Part shown: piece by piece, positions 11,990-24,335 of the stretch
Layout: each line of letters starts with the position of its first letter
Position numbering within the stretch: the first letter of the stretch is position 1
Assembly: GCA_024704765.1 (NCBI GenBank)
Contig: JAKMXF010000177.1
Location: 248,001-312,000 of the forward strand
DNA from: Oopsacas minuta
Taxonomy: Eukaryota > Porifera > Hexactinellida > Lyssacinosida > Leucopsacidae
Reading direction: 5' to 3'
DNA length: 64,000 bases
Notes under the pieces: model-generated
Databases searched by the model: none
Told to the model about the DNA's origin: nothing
Seen by the model: the letters and a program-made list of their open reading frames with translations, nothing else
Program-made: the position numbers and the translations under genes

Positions 11990-12370
11990 AGGATAGTGGT
12001 TGAATTAAGACGAGAATGGGAGAAGGGGTTGACACAGGGACTAACTTCTCCTAAATTGATTAAAGTATTATTCGTTATGCCAAACATCAAAGAACAGATA
12101 TTGATGACAACGTAATTTCCATGACTAAAGCAAAAAGAGAATTGGCTTCTGAAGTTGAGTCAGCCAATATAATTTCTGATCATTTCTAGAAAGTCTATAA
12201 TAATCCTATAGAGAGAAGAGTAGTGAAGATTGGATTTTTGTAGTGAGGAAATAACTTTCTAGTTGAAATCGTAGAATCTGAAGAAATGGCATTGCAACAA
12301 CTGGAATTATTGAATGAAAATAAGTCACCAGAGACTGATGGCATTTACTAAAACTTATTTTCGTAGACAA
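11990..12370 (+). pseudogene. Non-LTR retrotransposon (LINE) reverse-transcriptase relic
   Basis: Plus-strand fragments typical of the region just upstream of and entering a LINE reverse transcriptase: KAKRELASEVESANIISDHF (about 12125-12187), then ALQQLELLNENKSPETDGIY (about 12290-12350), which corresponds to the N-NKSPGPDGI motif. Stops interrupt both. Fingers, palm and YADD box are absent, so this is a short scrap. Its clade cannot be fixed. Confidence 0.6.
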
Positions 12371-12439
12371 ATCAGCAATATTCTCGCGAAAAGTATGATT
12401 ATGCTTACTCAAAGATTGGAAGCTTGTATATATAATACT

Positions 12440-12775
12440 AACATAAAAAATCTCCAAGCCGCTGGAGGGCCACGACCGTTAGATAATGGAGTTCCAGGAG
12501 GAATACTAGACCTGTACAGAACCAGAGAGACACTTAACATGCAATACGTAAATGGTCCTGAAGGGATACAAAGATGACCTAGTCGCAAAGGCAGCCACCA
12601 ATACACTCATGAACCCATAAGCAAAAAGCTGGGTAAATTAAAATCCCAGCTGATAAATTTAAACACTAAATTGGATCCGAAGGAGGCAGGCAAAGAAAGA
12701 ATTTATGCATACGCACATGATCAGTGGAACAAGGCAACTGGGGAGAAGTGGGGGCGGTGCTTTGCGAACAAGTGA
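12440..12775 (+). pseudogene. Unidentified coding-like relic
   Basis: A single plus frame is open apart from one stop (about 12575). The translated part after it, which includes KKLGKLKSQLINLN and QWNKATGEKWGRCFANK, has balanced amino-acid composition, and local GC is higher than in the surroundings. It could be part of a retroelement ORF or of another transposon. I do not recognise a domain and assign no function. Confidence 0.35.
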
Positions 12776-12779
12776 CATA

Positions 12780-14030
12780 CATAACCCTATGACATCAATT
12801 CCTCAAGTCCACCACACAAGGCACCCACTGAAAGGCCTCTAAGCTAACGGGAAATCCCTACACAAGTGTAGGTAAAAACCCTAGTGACCCAGCACCAACT
12901 ACCAAGAATTAAACAAATCTAGCGACTCACTTGAACTGGAGGAAACAAAACGCGGTAACAAACAAACAAGCAGGAGTACGCTCAAGCTTGAACAAGAACC
13001 AACTAATGTGGAGGCACAAGTATGCTTGATGCTCGATATACTCAAAAGTACTGCACTCCGTACAATGGAAGCATCCATCAAGACACATTGTGCAACCCAG
13101 GCAAACGCCCTTTTACGACAGGAGGGTTCCTAAGATCTTCCCTTGAAGGAGCTAGTGGTAGCGGACGATTAACGGTAATCCTACAACACAGCGCTGCACG
13201 AGGGGTACGAGTCCTAGTACATACTACATACCTACAGTAAACTAATACCAACATCACCATCCTGTTGACAAGACTAGAATCAGGCACTAGAGAGTAAAAA
13301 TCCATGAATCAAACACAGTGGTTCTCAACTGGTGTGCTTCTGAACGTTGAAAAGTGTGCCACCAAAATTACACTGAGATACATAGTTGTTCAACATACTT
13401 TCAAATGCTTAGTTTCTGGACCTCAGGACTTGAAAATTCGAAAAATCAACAAGAAAAAATCCTTTAACATTAATATTTTATATATATATGATATAGTTCT
13501 AGTAAGTTAGGACACAACACTTTTAGTCAAGTTAAATTCACTCTTGAGAAGTTTTCCCTGAAAATTATTGATGAATTAAGTGTGCCTCAGTTCGAAAAAG
13601 TTGAAAAGCATTGCTCCGAGCTTAAGGCTGCCCTAGTGGCAAAGGGATCCTTCCCTAACAAATCATGTGTATCTAGCTTGTTGGAGGAGTTAGATGAATG
13701 GACTTTCTGTATTTATATCGGCTTGCCTTTAGATGTGATCACAATGATTTTCCTAAAGCGATAAAGTCGACAAAGTACAGTATAGTATTTTTCTAGATAA
13801 GCTGGGAAGATTTGGGCTAAGCGGTCAACTCTCAACATGGTTCGTATCCATTAGCGTAGCCACGGGGGGGCGCACTTACCTACCATCCTATTGTAAAAAA
13901 TCATTTTCGAAGAGCCTTGAATGGTGTAGCAAATTAAATTCAAATAAGTAGTGGGCAAGGTTTGGCACCGATATGTCGATTATGACAAATTACTAAAAAG
14001 GGAGATCTAAGGATTTCAAAAAGATTAAAA
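12780..14030. other. Non-coding stretch with hAT-like terminus scrap
   Basis: Mostly unassigned. At 13316 the sequence CAGTGGTTCTCAACTGG looks like a hAT-type terminal repeat, followed by a body up to about 13400, but no matching opposite end was found. The short open frames at 13022-13240 and 13582-13764 have no recognised domain. Confidence 0.4.
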
Positions 14031-14035
14031 AAATA

Positions 14036-14260
14036 CCCAAATATCGAAATTTTAAATATACATTTCTGATATTTCGCCGATATTTCCAATATTGCCCAAA
14101 ATTTTCTGGTCTACCGATAATTTCGATATTTCGGATATTCCGATATTTTCTCTGAACATTCGATATATTTCCAAAACAAATATCGATATTTTCAATACTT
14201 TCGATATTTATCATATCAGGGGAATTTTCTGATATTTCATATATTATCGGAGATTGTTAA
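14036..14260. repeat. Degenerate GATATTTC / CGATATT tandem repeat
   Basis: About 225 bp made of imperfect TCGATATTT and GATATTTCC units with drifting spacing. A shorter relative lies at 3120-3235. Both follow a short GTTTGG-CA--TAT-TCG-TTATGA lead-in, so they may be parts of one dispersed element. Confidence 0.65.
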
Positions 14261-15109
14261 CTGATATGGAAATATGCCAAATCATAGCATTCTAAATACT
14301 ACGGCAATAACACTCTATTCAAATTTTGGGCAATTGATTGAAGTTACCCTGGACTATTTTGACCGATATCTCGATTGGTTTTACAAATGAAATGATTTAT
14401 CAATAAATATGATATATTCATGCACTTCTTACTTAAATAGAAGAAATTTTGGAAGAAACTACGAAACGGAGAAACTCCACTTCATGACAGCCATTTAATG
14501 TGCCACTTTGTAACACATCATGAGTTTTCTTGAATCCTTCCTAAATTGCAGTGTAGGTTAATCTAATACAATTTATATGCAGGTAAACCTCCAAAATCGG
14601 CAATTCCGAGATAAGGCACAATCCCATTGCACCGATTGATTTTCTTATACGTACAAATAGTACTTCCTGAACCTATGAGATAGCACACTTCCGAGATGCG
14701 GCAATAACCTGATATTATTATAAATCTTACATAGTCATACCATTCATATTTATTTTTACAAATAGATAGTCAAACCATCCACATTATATCCTATATTATC
14801 AAACCTGTAGAAATTTAGGAAACTAGAGAAGTCTCTCTGAAGACTTTGGGGTCACGATATCATTCATTTTATCCTGTAAAATGATGGTTCATATAGATTA
14901 TAGAAAGTAAACAGATGGAATGACTAGGCCAAAACTTGCTCCTCGGTTAGTCTATTTTCAAAAACCATTAGTAATACTCATTATTGTTAACAACCGACAT
15001 TTAGGCCTTATAATAGGATATTAAGCGTATATAAGGGCAACCTCCAAGATATGATAACCTCCAAGAGACGCACAAAATTATTCTCCCGATGATGCCGTAT
15101 CTGGCAAGT
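14261..15109. other. Non-coding stretch, nothing recognised
   Basis: AT-rich, no domain and no clear terminal repeats. Fragments such as GAAACTAGAGAAG are not repeated elsewhere as far as I could see. Confidence 0.35.
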
Positions 15110-15330
15110 TTACCTATATTCATGATCAACGTAGAAATTCCCTTAGTATGAGTGGTCACTCATTATATTTGAGAATATTATCCTAGCAATGCTGGAATAT
15201 ACCAGGAATGTGTAAACAATACGTACATCCTCAAAAATTGTATAGACCTACCGAGTGACCATTACTTCGACGCCGCTAGTCGTGCCGAGTCTATTTATAC
15301 ACATATCGACCTTCGATCGTACTCTGCCAT
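15110..15330 (+). repeat. Foldback family 1, arm A (+)
   Basis: Shares with seven other arms the ordered motifs CAGGAATGTG, CTCAAA, CGAGTGACC, TTCGACG, GAGTCTA and ATATCGAC. Its convergent partner is arm B at 15880-16140. Confidence 0.65.
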
Positions 15331-15879
15331 CTCCAACTTTTCTCCAAATTTTTTTCATATTTTTTCCGAAACATTCAATCGTCTGTATATGTGAGAAATA
15401 TAATTGTATATGTATATGATATTTTTATGATGGATATCAAGGTATATGTCCAAGATATTTGTGTTGAGTTTATCAGAATATTATTAATTTGAATAGTATA
15501 GTAACAACGCAATATATATACAAGTAATTGCTGGATGATGAATCGTAAGGATGGGTACAATCCAAATTCTTTTAACTAGGAACACTGTACATAGTACCAG
15601 TACAACATTTAAATGAATTTCCGGTCACACTGCATAGAGTTCCCAGTTGATAGAATTTGGATTATGCCCAACCTCACGATGTATAATTCTGCTATCATAA
15701 TGAGGCCTAGTCACTAGACTATCAAAATTTAGAAATTACCTGATCAACTCAACACAACAAACTTGATCAATTACCATGAAATACATCTGAAAAATATCTT
15801 ATACATTTATAATTATATTTCATACAAATACAGAAGAAATCTTGTTTCGGTAAGAACAATGCAAAAGGATTAGAAGAAA

Positions 15880-16140
15880 ATTAGAAGCTCGAAGAGGATG
15901 ATCAAATAAAATCGTGTTAAACTATGCAATCGAGAGTCGATGTGTGGATAATAAGACTCAACGAGCCTAGCAGCGTCGAATTAAGGGTCACTCAATAGGG
16001 TTATAACAAATTTTGAGAATGGAATGTTAGCACATTCCTGGTAAAATCCTGCGTTGTTAGGGAAAGTTATTCCAAACTGATTTGGCATTTATGCGTCAAT
16101 AGGTACAGTGAAGAATCATAAAGTGGAGTGAGACTTCAGG
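15880..16140 (-). repeat. Foldback family 1, arm B (-)
   Basis: Reverse complement reads CAGGAATGTG, CATTCCATTCTCAAA, GAGTGACCC, TTCGACG, GAGTCTTA and CACACATCGAC in the same order as arm A, so A and B form an inverted pair about 0.6 kb apart. Confidence 0.65.
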
Positions 16141-16640
16141 TTAGAACTCTTGAAAAGCTTGAGATTCATGTGTACGGCGTTTAAGTTGGCATCTCTGATA
16201 ATTGGGATATACTCCAAAATTAAAATTAGATACTGTGCAAATAGAAGGGACGATTCTCCCCAAATAATGGGAGTGAATCCCCACATAATATTTATAATCT
16301 ATTCATAAATTAGGGGGAACCCCTCAAATGAAACCATGCGACAAGAATTATCACATTTTAGTAATGGTCTTAGGTTAAAGGACTAGGGACAATGAACTAG
16401 TATTTTAGAATACTGGTGAGAAAATTCTTTCATGATGTCCCAAACATTTGAGATTAATGTACTGTTGAATTCTATAATGACTGATAGTAAGGTAAAAATA
16501 ATTAAATAGAATTTGATTAGGCCAAATTAATCCAAAATTGAGTATATTTTCATCAAAATTTTTTACATGTACCTAGCTTATTGGAATTTTCTAAATCAAG
16601 AGAAATTTATTCTTGATTGATTTACAAATTTTCGCTCCAT
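16141..16640. other. Non-coding spacer, nothing recognised
   Basis: No gene. Contains GATTCTCCCC and GAATCCCCAC near 16250-16285 and otherwise AT-rich sequence. Confidence 0.35.
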
Positions 16641-16659
16641 TCCCAGAGTTTGTCCAGAT

Positions 16660-16810
16660 TAAACGAATACGGCCGGGCAAATGTATGATTTTGTGGCGTC
16701 TATAGGGTGCTGAAAACTTTTGATTGCGGGAATTGGTTAAAACGAAGTGGTCAAATTAACCTGTTCACTTTTGTTACCAATGTAACACTTCGGCCGTATT
16801 CGTTTATGTG
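16660..16810. mobile_element. Small TIR element (151 bp) flanked by 14-bp direct repeats
   Basis: It has a 16-bp perfect inverted repeat TAAACGAATACGGCCG (16660-16675) and CGGCCGTATTCGTTTA (16791-16806), with four extra bases TGTG at the right. Identical 14-bp direct repeats GAGTTTGTCCAGAT lie at 16646-16659 and 16811-16824. The surrounding sequence up to 16920 resembles a pogo-type end (AACCAGAATTGACTGTA). A 14-bp duplication is unusually long for a TIR transposon. Superfamily unassigned. Confidence 0.6.
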
Positions 16811-17339
16811 GAGTTTGTCCAGATAAACCGAAAATATTTAGTATCAACTTAATGGAGATAATTCGGTTCCTGGAAATTTGTCCCAATAAAGCGGATTTCC
16901 GATTAACCAGAATTGACTGTATGTGTAATTCTTCTATAGGAATAAATCGGGAGATTAACCTAATAAGCTGGAGGGTTGGTAGCCCTGCAACAAAACTGAT
17001 AATTATGGGTTAAATCCAAGATCGTAGGACGCTCATGAAAAGTGGGGCGCCCATGTTAGCATAGTAATATAAAGTGGGGTGTCTACATTATCATTTCTTT
17101 CGATTGTCCTGATTTTTCTCGGCTATACCTCATTCTATTGCAATTTCTATCTTTAGTGGGCTGCCAATGACTTTAATAAGCATTTTTACATAGAACTTTT
17201 AGACTTTCTAAGGTTGTTCCTCATCACAAAAACTAAAGCCAAAAATTGGATATAGTGTCAAAGCCAATTCCAATTGTGTGTACCACAATTGATCAATAAA
17301 GAGATACATTTTGAAGGTGTTAAGATCCAGCTAACGATC

Positions 17340-17540
17340 AAATTTTTTATGCAGATAATCATGATCAGTGTAAATTCTCAGTCATGCAAGTGGTCACTTC
17401 AACACGTTTGTCGATAGTGACGCGAAATGGCTCAGGATGGTGATAACATACAATTCTCAAAATTTATCCCAACACTATCGAGTGACCCATAGTACTGCCT
17501 GTTGGACTTCTTTGCAGTGGCAGATGCAACTTTGACCTCT
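17340..17540 (+). repeat. Foldback family 1, arm C (+)
   Basis: CAAGTGGTCACTTCAAC, then CAATTCTCAAAATTTATCC and TATCGAGTGACCC, match arms E and D. Partner arm D is at 19620-19860. Confidence 0.6.
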
Positions 17541-19600
17541 CCAAGCAACAAAAATTACTCGTGTTTGGTCATCAATAATTATTTGGTATCAGAGCTTTTT
17601 CGTTTCAACATCTCCTCACGGAAAGACTGTTCCATAGTGTCCGACATCTTATAGAGTTATGAGGGTGTTCATATTACCTTCCCTTTCTATACTCCAGAAT
17701 ATTTCACGTCGTTAGATACTTGCCATTGATATGTTGTTATTGAGGATACACTACCTTGAGTTAAGTTGACGTATATGTTTTGGGATAACAATAATTGCAA
17801 GATTTCCCATTATTCACTACTTTATTGATTTGAAATTCGTAATATATTTTCAGTCAATCTGTCAAAAAAACGATCAATGATTCAGTGAATTTGTAAATTG
17901 GCTGAAAATTCTAGTCAATTTGTAAATTGACTGATTTTATAAATTGACTATAACATATATATGTTTGTATGTCCAGAATTGATTGGAGAAAATGGAAACC
18001 CCCAGGGCTGATAAATATTGTATATTTCACAAGTACCTATATAGGTCATGGTGGAGATCTTGGTGTTACAATGTAAAGTCACATTGGTAACCCGAGGTTA
18101 TGGAAAAGGTGCCAAAACAAGGACATGACATCATTGTTTTGAGCTTTTGAGATGGTATTCGGTTGAAAGGGGAAGAATAGCATAAGTAGAAGGCAATCTT
18201 TCACTAACAAGTCGATAATGGGACCAAAATTTATCTCTTCGCGCATTACAAAAAATAATGGTCACAGTAGTACAGTCCTTAACCAGAGATTTTTGAGTCA
18301 ATCTGTATCTTCACTTCCCAACGACTGTTTAAAAAGGGATATTTGATCAAAAAATGTGCCCTAAGGTGTGGGGTTGAATATACAAATTTGTAAGAAATTT
18401 CTTATGAAAAAGCAAAAAATTTCAATAATAGCGATAAATATGTGTTGTTTTCCAAATTTACACAAAAATTGAATATTCAAGAAATCTTTCGTAGAATTCC
18501 CCACTTATAGAGGTAAATTGAAATGATGTGAGACATAATTTGCTCTAAAGTATCCCAAATTCCATACTTCCGGCTTAGAGAGGTTCGTTTCTATGGAAAT
18601 GAATGAAGGTGGTTCAAAATTTTCGTGGAGTTACATACAATATTATCCAAAATTCCGACTAGACTTTGAATGATTGAAGCAATATTATTTATGATAATAC
18701 AGCTGAGACTGTGCGGACTCCGAATTTTTGACTATTTTGCTCGTACCCCGATTCAAAGGTATATAACTTTTGTTCAGTGTTCTAAACTAGTCTGGTAGTA
18801 GTAGCAAAATTCGAGTTACATTAGATTAGTATGAAAACAATCTACATCTTTATGCATTACTCTTTCTTCAAAAGATATTACTGGTATGTCCGAAACTTTA
18901 ATGTTTATTCTATGGGAGGAGTTTTGTCCGGTTTGCACCCGTTCACAAAATACACTAGATACTGAGTTTTTATCCTATTCTCTTAGTTTGCTCAGTCAAA
19001 TTAGCTTCTAAACATAAAATAAGTACAAATTCGTTATGATAAAATCGCCCATATACCTAAATTGAAAACTCAACTTGTCAACCAATATGAGAAAGTAAGG
19101 CTATATTAGCACGTTTAGGTTCTAAAATGAGACATGATAGGTATAAATCGTACTTTGGGTAAATTCGATGACATCTTCAGGGGCTTTGATCTCTAATCAA
19201 ATACATTGAATACACTGCAATTGAATAAAATAATCTCGGTAACCTCTACTTACGAATCAAGATCCTGTACATATAGAAATGTTAGAGAAAATCCTGTATA
19301 ATCGTCACCCTAGATTAAAGTACCAAGCGACAAAATAAACCGAAAGACAAAGGACTCGTAAATTAGGAATTCAACCTCGGGCTGTCCGAGGTTGGACAGG
19401 CTTTTCGTCCGAGGATAAGATCCCATAACGAACTAACAGAACCAAATATCCAGATAACCTTGGACTCTCAATTTTCTTGATAAGTCATATTTATACTACA
19501 TGAATACACGATAATATTTTCTGTTTTGTAATCATACGTTGCTATGAATTGATTAATTTACCAAATTCTGTAGATCTTATGGGTACCTATTATTACAATA
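17541..19600. other. Interior between arms C and D; no recognisable gene
   Basis: About 2 kb of AT-rich DNA. It includes a short repeat of AATTTGTAAATTGACTG (17885-17945) and, at 17955-18020, a segment (GTTTGTATGTCCAGAATTG with CCCCAGGGCTGAT) that is also found at 36865-36920. No coding signal. Confidence 0.4.
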
Positions 19601-19619
19601 CAGACAATAACATAGTGTA

Positions 19620-19860
19620 TTCAGGTAAAATCGTGTTGAAAGATTAGAGGGACGATATGGCCATAACTAGACTCAGCACGCTTAGAGGCTTAGAACGAGT
19701 GGTCAATGGATGGGGTCAGGTCCAAATTTGAGAATGGAATGTCATTACATTATTGACACATTTTTGCATCTCTAGGGAAAAATATGCCCAAATATGATCA
19801 AGTGGCAACTTGAACGACGTGAAATTTTGTGCTGCCACAGAACATTAAATAAATTTAAGT
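19620..19860 (-). repeat. Foldback family 1, arm D (-)
   Basis: Reverse complement carries GTCGTTCAAG, CATTCCATTCTCAAA, TGACCCCATC, GAGTCTAGTTAT and ACACGATTTTACC, matching arm E closely. Convergent with arm C. Confidence 0.65.
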
Positions 19861-20251
19861 GTAGTTCCTATAGGGAAATGTTAGACGAGCATGAACAATG
19901 TGCGACGTCCGCACGGCTGGACGAAATCTAGCTGTAAGATGTAAATCGAAAATTAGCATACATATACATTTTGGGTCTGAAAATAGTACCCCGGTATGAA
20001 ATCATTTCATACAGATATTTTCACAATTAGTAATAAATAATATTTTGGCACTTTCTATGAGTGCATATAATCTGATTTAAGATTTTCAGAGTCTGACTGT
20101 CACAATTCACAAATTTAACTATATTATTTAGTCATATTTTAACACATACTTACAGTATTTACCTGAATAACTAAAGGGTCAGAAAAATGCATACATGTGA
20201 ACAAAATTTATCACCACCTTCCCAAATAATGCATTGATGAAATTTAGGTCA

Positions 20252-20290
20252 CTAATTATCCTAATTTGTTGCATTAATTAGGATAATTAG
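20252..20290. repeat. 15-bp perfect inverted repeat (hairpin)
   Basis: CTAATTATCCTAATT (20252-20266) and its exact complement (20276-20290) are separated by 9 bases. Function unknown. Confidence 0.8.
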
Positions 20291-20793
20291 ATTGCCAAAA
20301 TCAATGGTACTTTCAAAATTGTGAAAAAAAATGGCCACCAAAGAATAAGAACACAGACGCTAATCCAGGAAGTACAGAATTGCAAAAGGATGCTAGAGAT
20401 TTCGTTTCAACTGTTAGTCAGGGGTAATCGGGTATGTACATTCCTATTTTGGTGCTCCTGTAGCCTATTGACCCCCACCCCTATAGAATTACATATGCCG
20501 AAAATCTAATCAGTTTCTTTCCATCAGCTCTTGTTATTCAGAAATTCTTATTAATTCTTTGCAATATTTTTGAAAATAATACCCAAAATATGTGTACAAT
20601 ACATTTTATTTCATCAAGTATGAGTATATTCTTCATTTGAACTAAGCAATTAGTCCTAGGGAATTCAAATTATTTGAATTGAGCTGGATGCCAGGTAGCC
20701 CAACACTAACAATAGGGCTACGCAGACAGAAACAAATCATTATTTTACAGGGGATAATAATATCGACTGAAGAGTTGGAATAGGTGATGTGTG

Positions 20794-20854
20794 AGTCCTG
20801 AAGAACCTAATAGATTGGTTGGGTATGAGCCAATCTATTAGGTTCTTCAGGACT
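20794..20854. repeat. 25-bp perfect hairpin with 11-nt loop
   Basis: Arms 20794-20818 and 20830-20854 are exact reverse complements; the loop is 20819-20829. Parts of the stem (CAATCTATTAG) recur near 21277-21290. Perfect complementarity in a drifting AT-rich intron suggests a recent origin: a mini-foldback, a gene-conversion product or a small-RNA hairpin. Confidence 0.85.
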
Positions 20855-20859
20855 TGTGA

Positions 20860-22254
20860 TGTCATCCAATAAATACGTGACTGAAAACTTAATAATCGCA
20901 TATTGACTGTCAATTTGGAAATATGTTAGTTAGGATGGAGGAAACTATCGAAGATACATACAAGACAGATATCTAGCTCCTCAGAAAATTAAATCTGCCC
21001 TTCAAAGACCGGAAAATTCAAAATTCAATGCAAATATATGACGCCACATAAATACTTGCATCATTTACCATAAATGTTGAATAATCCGGTATGTTTCTGG
21101 GTGGTAAGATTAGCATATTTAGATAAGATTTATGTCTTGTTCATATCCTGGAAATCTGCAAGTTCTTAACTCATATACTCACAAATTGCAAGCCAATATA
21201 CCAATATCATGGTATCAGCGATATAATAGTATGATGACATTTACATATACTTTGCTATATCTTAGAAATGCTCAACCAATCTATTAGCTTTAGTCAGGAG
21301 ATATAAACACCCACTATTAGAAGATCTTCAAGAGACTAAAAGGGCATAACAAATAATGAGGCATTTCGGTCAGCGTAGTCCAATTGTGATAACCTAGCAG
21401 GCAGGTTCGAGATTCTAATAGCTTAAGTACCTTTTACCAATTGATTAGCTAAAAAGGGAAAATGAAGTATTTCACATGTACTTTACGAAATATTACAATT
21501 GAACAAATTTTCAGAATATAATTATCATCTGCCAATAGCCATATTATGCCTCCTTCCGATATAATGCCAAAAATAGCAAAAATAGAATTGACCATTCCTC
21601 AAAAACATGGAGTGATGGACAGAAACCGAATATGTTTTTGGAATCAGGATAGTTGAAATATTAAAGGTATATGCATTGTTCAAGGACCAAATTTGTTTAG
21701 TAAACTTTAAAATAAGGAATTAATCTAATTAAATAGTTATATTTAATTATATACATCTAGGCAAAGTTTTAGTAACTGTTGATAAATTTAGATTTAAGTT
21801 CAGATCGATACTGTAAATTATATGCAAATTGGATATATCATATAATTAATGGTATTTTCGAGGTTTGCACCCTCTATACCAAACTACCCCGATCTAGGAG
21901 GTTTCATGAAGCCTAATCATAGGTTATATAATAAAGAAATATCACTGGTACTTCATGGCATCAACTAACTATACAGATTCTAGTCGGCCTATTATATATT
22001 CCTCACGAGCCAAGGGGCAAGAGACCTAGGATGTTCGGCCATTCATTCCAGTGGGCCGGATAATTAGCCATATCACATATTTCGTGATTTGCATATATGA
22101 CCTCAATAAATATTCGTATATAAACGTGAATATTGTTAAAATGATAATATTCGTAATATATATGATCCAGCTGATCAAATTGCATAAGGAGCTACACAAA
22201 AAACGAACATTAAACTACAGATGACAATATGCAAAAAAGGCTAAGTATACTTAC
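20860..22254. other. Intronic stretch without recognisable gene
   Basis: No domain and no clear TIR element. It lies just 3' of the ankyrin exon (22255-22629) in transcription order. Confidence 0.4.
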
Positions 22255-22629
22255 CTTTGAATCAAGATTTAAGTTCATTAGCCAAGAAGAGTTTTGTGGA
22301 TTTGTAATGGTACTAAGAAGAGAAACGTTTTGAATAGCAACAATGTGATGTAAAAGGGTACAACCCTGAGAGTCTTGCAAATTCAAAATTGTCTGACCAG
22401 CAAATTCGAGGAATACTTTGATTGAAGAACAATCATCATTTCCGGCACAGAGATGAATGGGTGTTCTGCCTTCATTGTCAACGCTAGAAGGAATGGAACG
22501 ATTTCGAATAAGCATTCTACAAGCTTCCGAATTATTATAATAAGCACTCCAGTGTAAAGCTGACATTCCAAGACTATCTGGTTGATCGATAAGAGATTGA
22601 TCATAGTTTTTCAGAATCATACTCAGCAA
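22255..22629 (-). CDS. Ankyrin-repeat protein, internal exon (upstream of the two seen)
   Basis: This 375-bp minus-strand exon encodes 125 residues with no stop. Ankyrin motifs are GMSALHWS (exon residues 21-28), GRTPIHLC (54-61) and a looser GCTLLHHI (89-96). The donor is near-perfect (CAAAG/GTAAGT at 22255/22254). The likely acceptor is the AG at 22631-22630 in a TTTGTTAG context; this choice gives phase 0 at both ends and a repeat-like start. Transcription order is this exon first, then 1022-1423. The N-terminal part of the protein should lie upstream on the minus strand, at coordinates above 22630, but I see no other ankyrin exon up to 64000. Either the preceding intron exceeds 41 kb or a short exon escaped notice. 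The exact acceptor position is the least certain point. Confidence 0.85.
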
Positions 22630-22631
22630 CT

Positions 22632-24335
22632 AACAAAGTAGATTATAAAGTTTGATATAGAAAGATAAGTTAATGTGACACATTATTAATAATAACATCA
22701 AAATAGTTACCTATGTAGGGTCCTTGCAGGGCCTAAGATTCGGAAAGCACAATTTCCTAATATATGATACTGTTTAAACCAAACTGGAATATACTAATTG
22801 AGGACCATAAACCATTTCAGAGTTCTTGATGCAAATAAATATAATTACGGGAAGAAATATAATCGAATATCCAGAAGAAGATCAACAACATTTGAATATA
22901 TATGTAAACACAGAAGTTGCGTAAATTTTGAATGACATTTCTCACATCTGACAAGATATGACTCAATTGTACAATCGATAATCGAAGAATCACATAATTA
23001 AACACTGCGTAGTGATATACAGTATAAATAGTGGGAAGTTGAATGACAGATTGCCTCATGATGACCCATTTCATAGGGTCACAATTCCTAATTCGTCCAG
23101 AGTGATAATAACTCCAACTTTTTGGGGTGAAATATCGCTCTATTTCATGATAAATGGAGTGGGCACTCCATTTGCGAAAAGTTATAGTCTCAGCAAACAG
23201 AAAGACATTTCCTTAACAACACAGGAATGTATTGACATTCCATTCATACCAACCAATGTTTCAAATTAATTTTCACCTTTGTAATTATATAGAACTGTCA
23301 AGTATTAAAAACATTGAAAACATAGTTTTAACACAGCTCTATATGCAGCATTTCTCTCTCTAAAAATAGCTTTTGAGAAACCGCATGATAAAATATCATA
23401 ATTTAGGCAATTGAAAAGCATAATTCAATACTATATTTCTATATGTCACTAATACATGCTTAATAATACACATTCCTCGTAATATTTGGTAATTACAGAT
23501 TTTGAGTTGGCCTTTTCGTTATCATACCTCGTCGAGGGACAATTTAGCCGTATATAAAGTCGGCCATGGTTCCAGCAACAACTTTTGAAAGCAATGATAC
23601 TGAAATATAATGCAAATTAAGATGAATTTATAGGTTGTTTGCATTCGTATATGAGCACGGTCCTGTAAGCAGCTCCTCCAAATTCTGATACTGGTTCATA
23701 AATAGAGGGCCTCCAGGCATCGATCACTCAATTCTCTAATCACAGATACCAGAATTACCATTTTGGATGGATTAGGGTTAACGAATCCATAATATTCCAA
23801 AATAATTTGAATTGAGGTTGCGAGGGGGGGCCCAAACCATAGGGCTGTCGGGAAGTCATTACAAAGCAGAGGGCGCTAGTACAAAACTATTTTAGAAAAG
23901 TTTGCAAGTACGTGTAGAACAGAACTAATAACACTAGGCTTGGTGGGACAAGAGCACGAAATAGATACTAGATATCTGCATTTAGAGTGCAGGTTAAGAA
24001 AAGGGAGATCGACCATAATTTAAAGAATGGAATAATGAAATAGTTGTAACTTCTATATATTAATTATGACATCATACCCATATCTACAAAGTAACAATTT
24101 GTTACACTAGTTTATCTCCTAGAAAGAATGGTTTAACCTAGCGAATTTGAATACAAATAAAGTTGAGCGTGGACAAGGTAATATAAGGCCATAGCACTGG
24201 TTCAGAAATATGGACCAGGGATATGAGATAGTCAGAGTAATAAAGTTGGAGACCAAAATATATCAAAAATTGTGCCTTATTGCCCGAATAAATGTATGGC
24301 ATATTTGTAGAAAAGCTAATTATCAAAATAATATG
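22632..24335. other. Probable upstream intron; no recognised gene
   Basis: AT-rich. An 85-codon open frame at 23012-23269 contains several short dyads (for example CCCATTTCATAGGGTC) and has no recognised domain, so I do not call it a gene. Confidence 0.4.

Larger units (their letters stand above)
1424..22254 (-). other. 20.8-kb intron of the ankyrin-repeat gene
   Basis: Inferred intron between the two phase-0 ankyrin exons, with GT at 22254-22253 and AG at 1425-1424 on the minus strand. It holds a Tc1, two Transib-type units, two Helitron-like copies, a LINE scrap and foldback arms, mostly in the orientation opposite to the gene. Confidence 0.75.

Noticed and set aside
21360-21420. tRNA or tRNA-derived SINE (GGTTCGAGATTC B-box-like word)
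   Set aside because: No acceptable A box, cloverleaf or repeat structure around it.
23012-23269. 85-codon open frame as a gene
   Set aside because: No domain, no codon-use signal, several short dyads inside; open by chance or part of a repeat.
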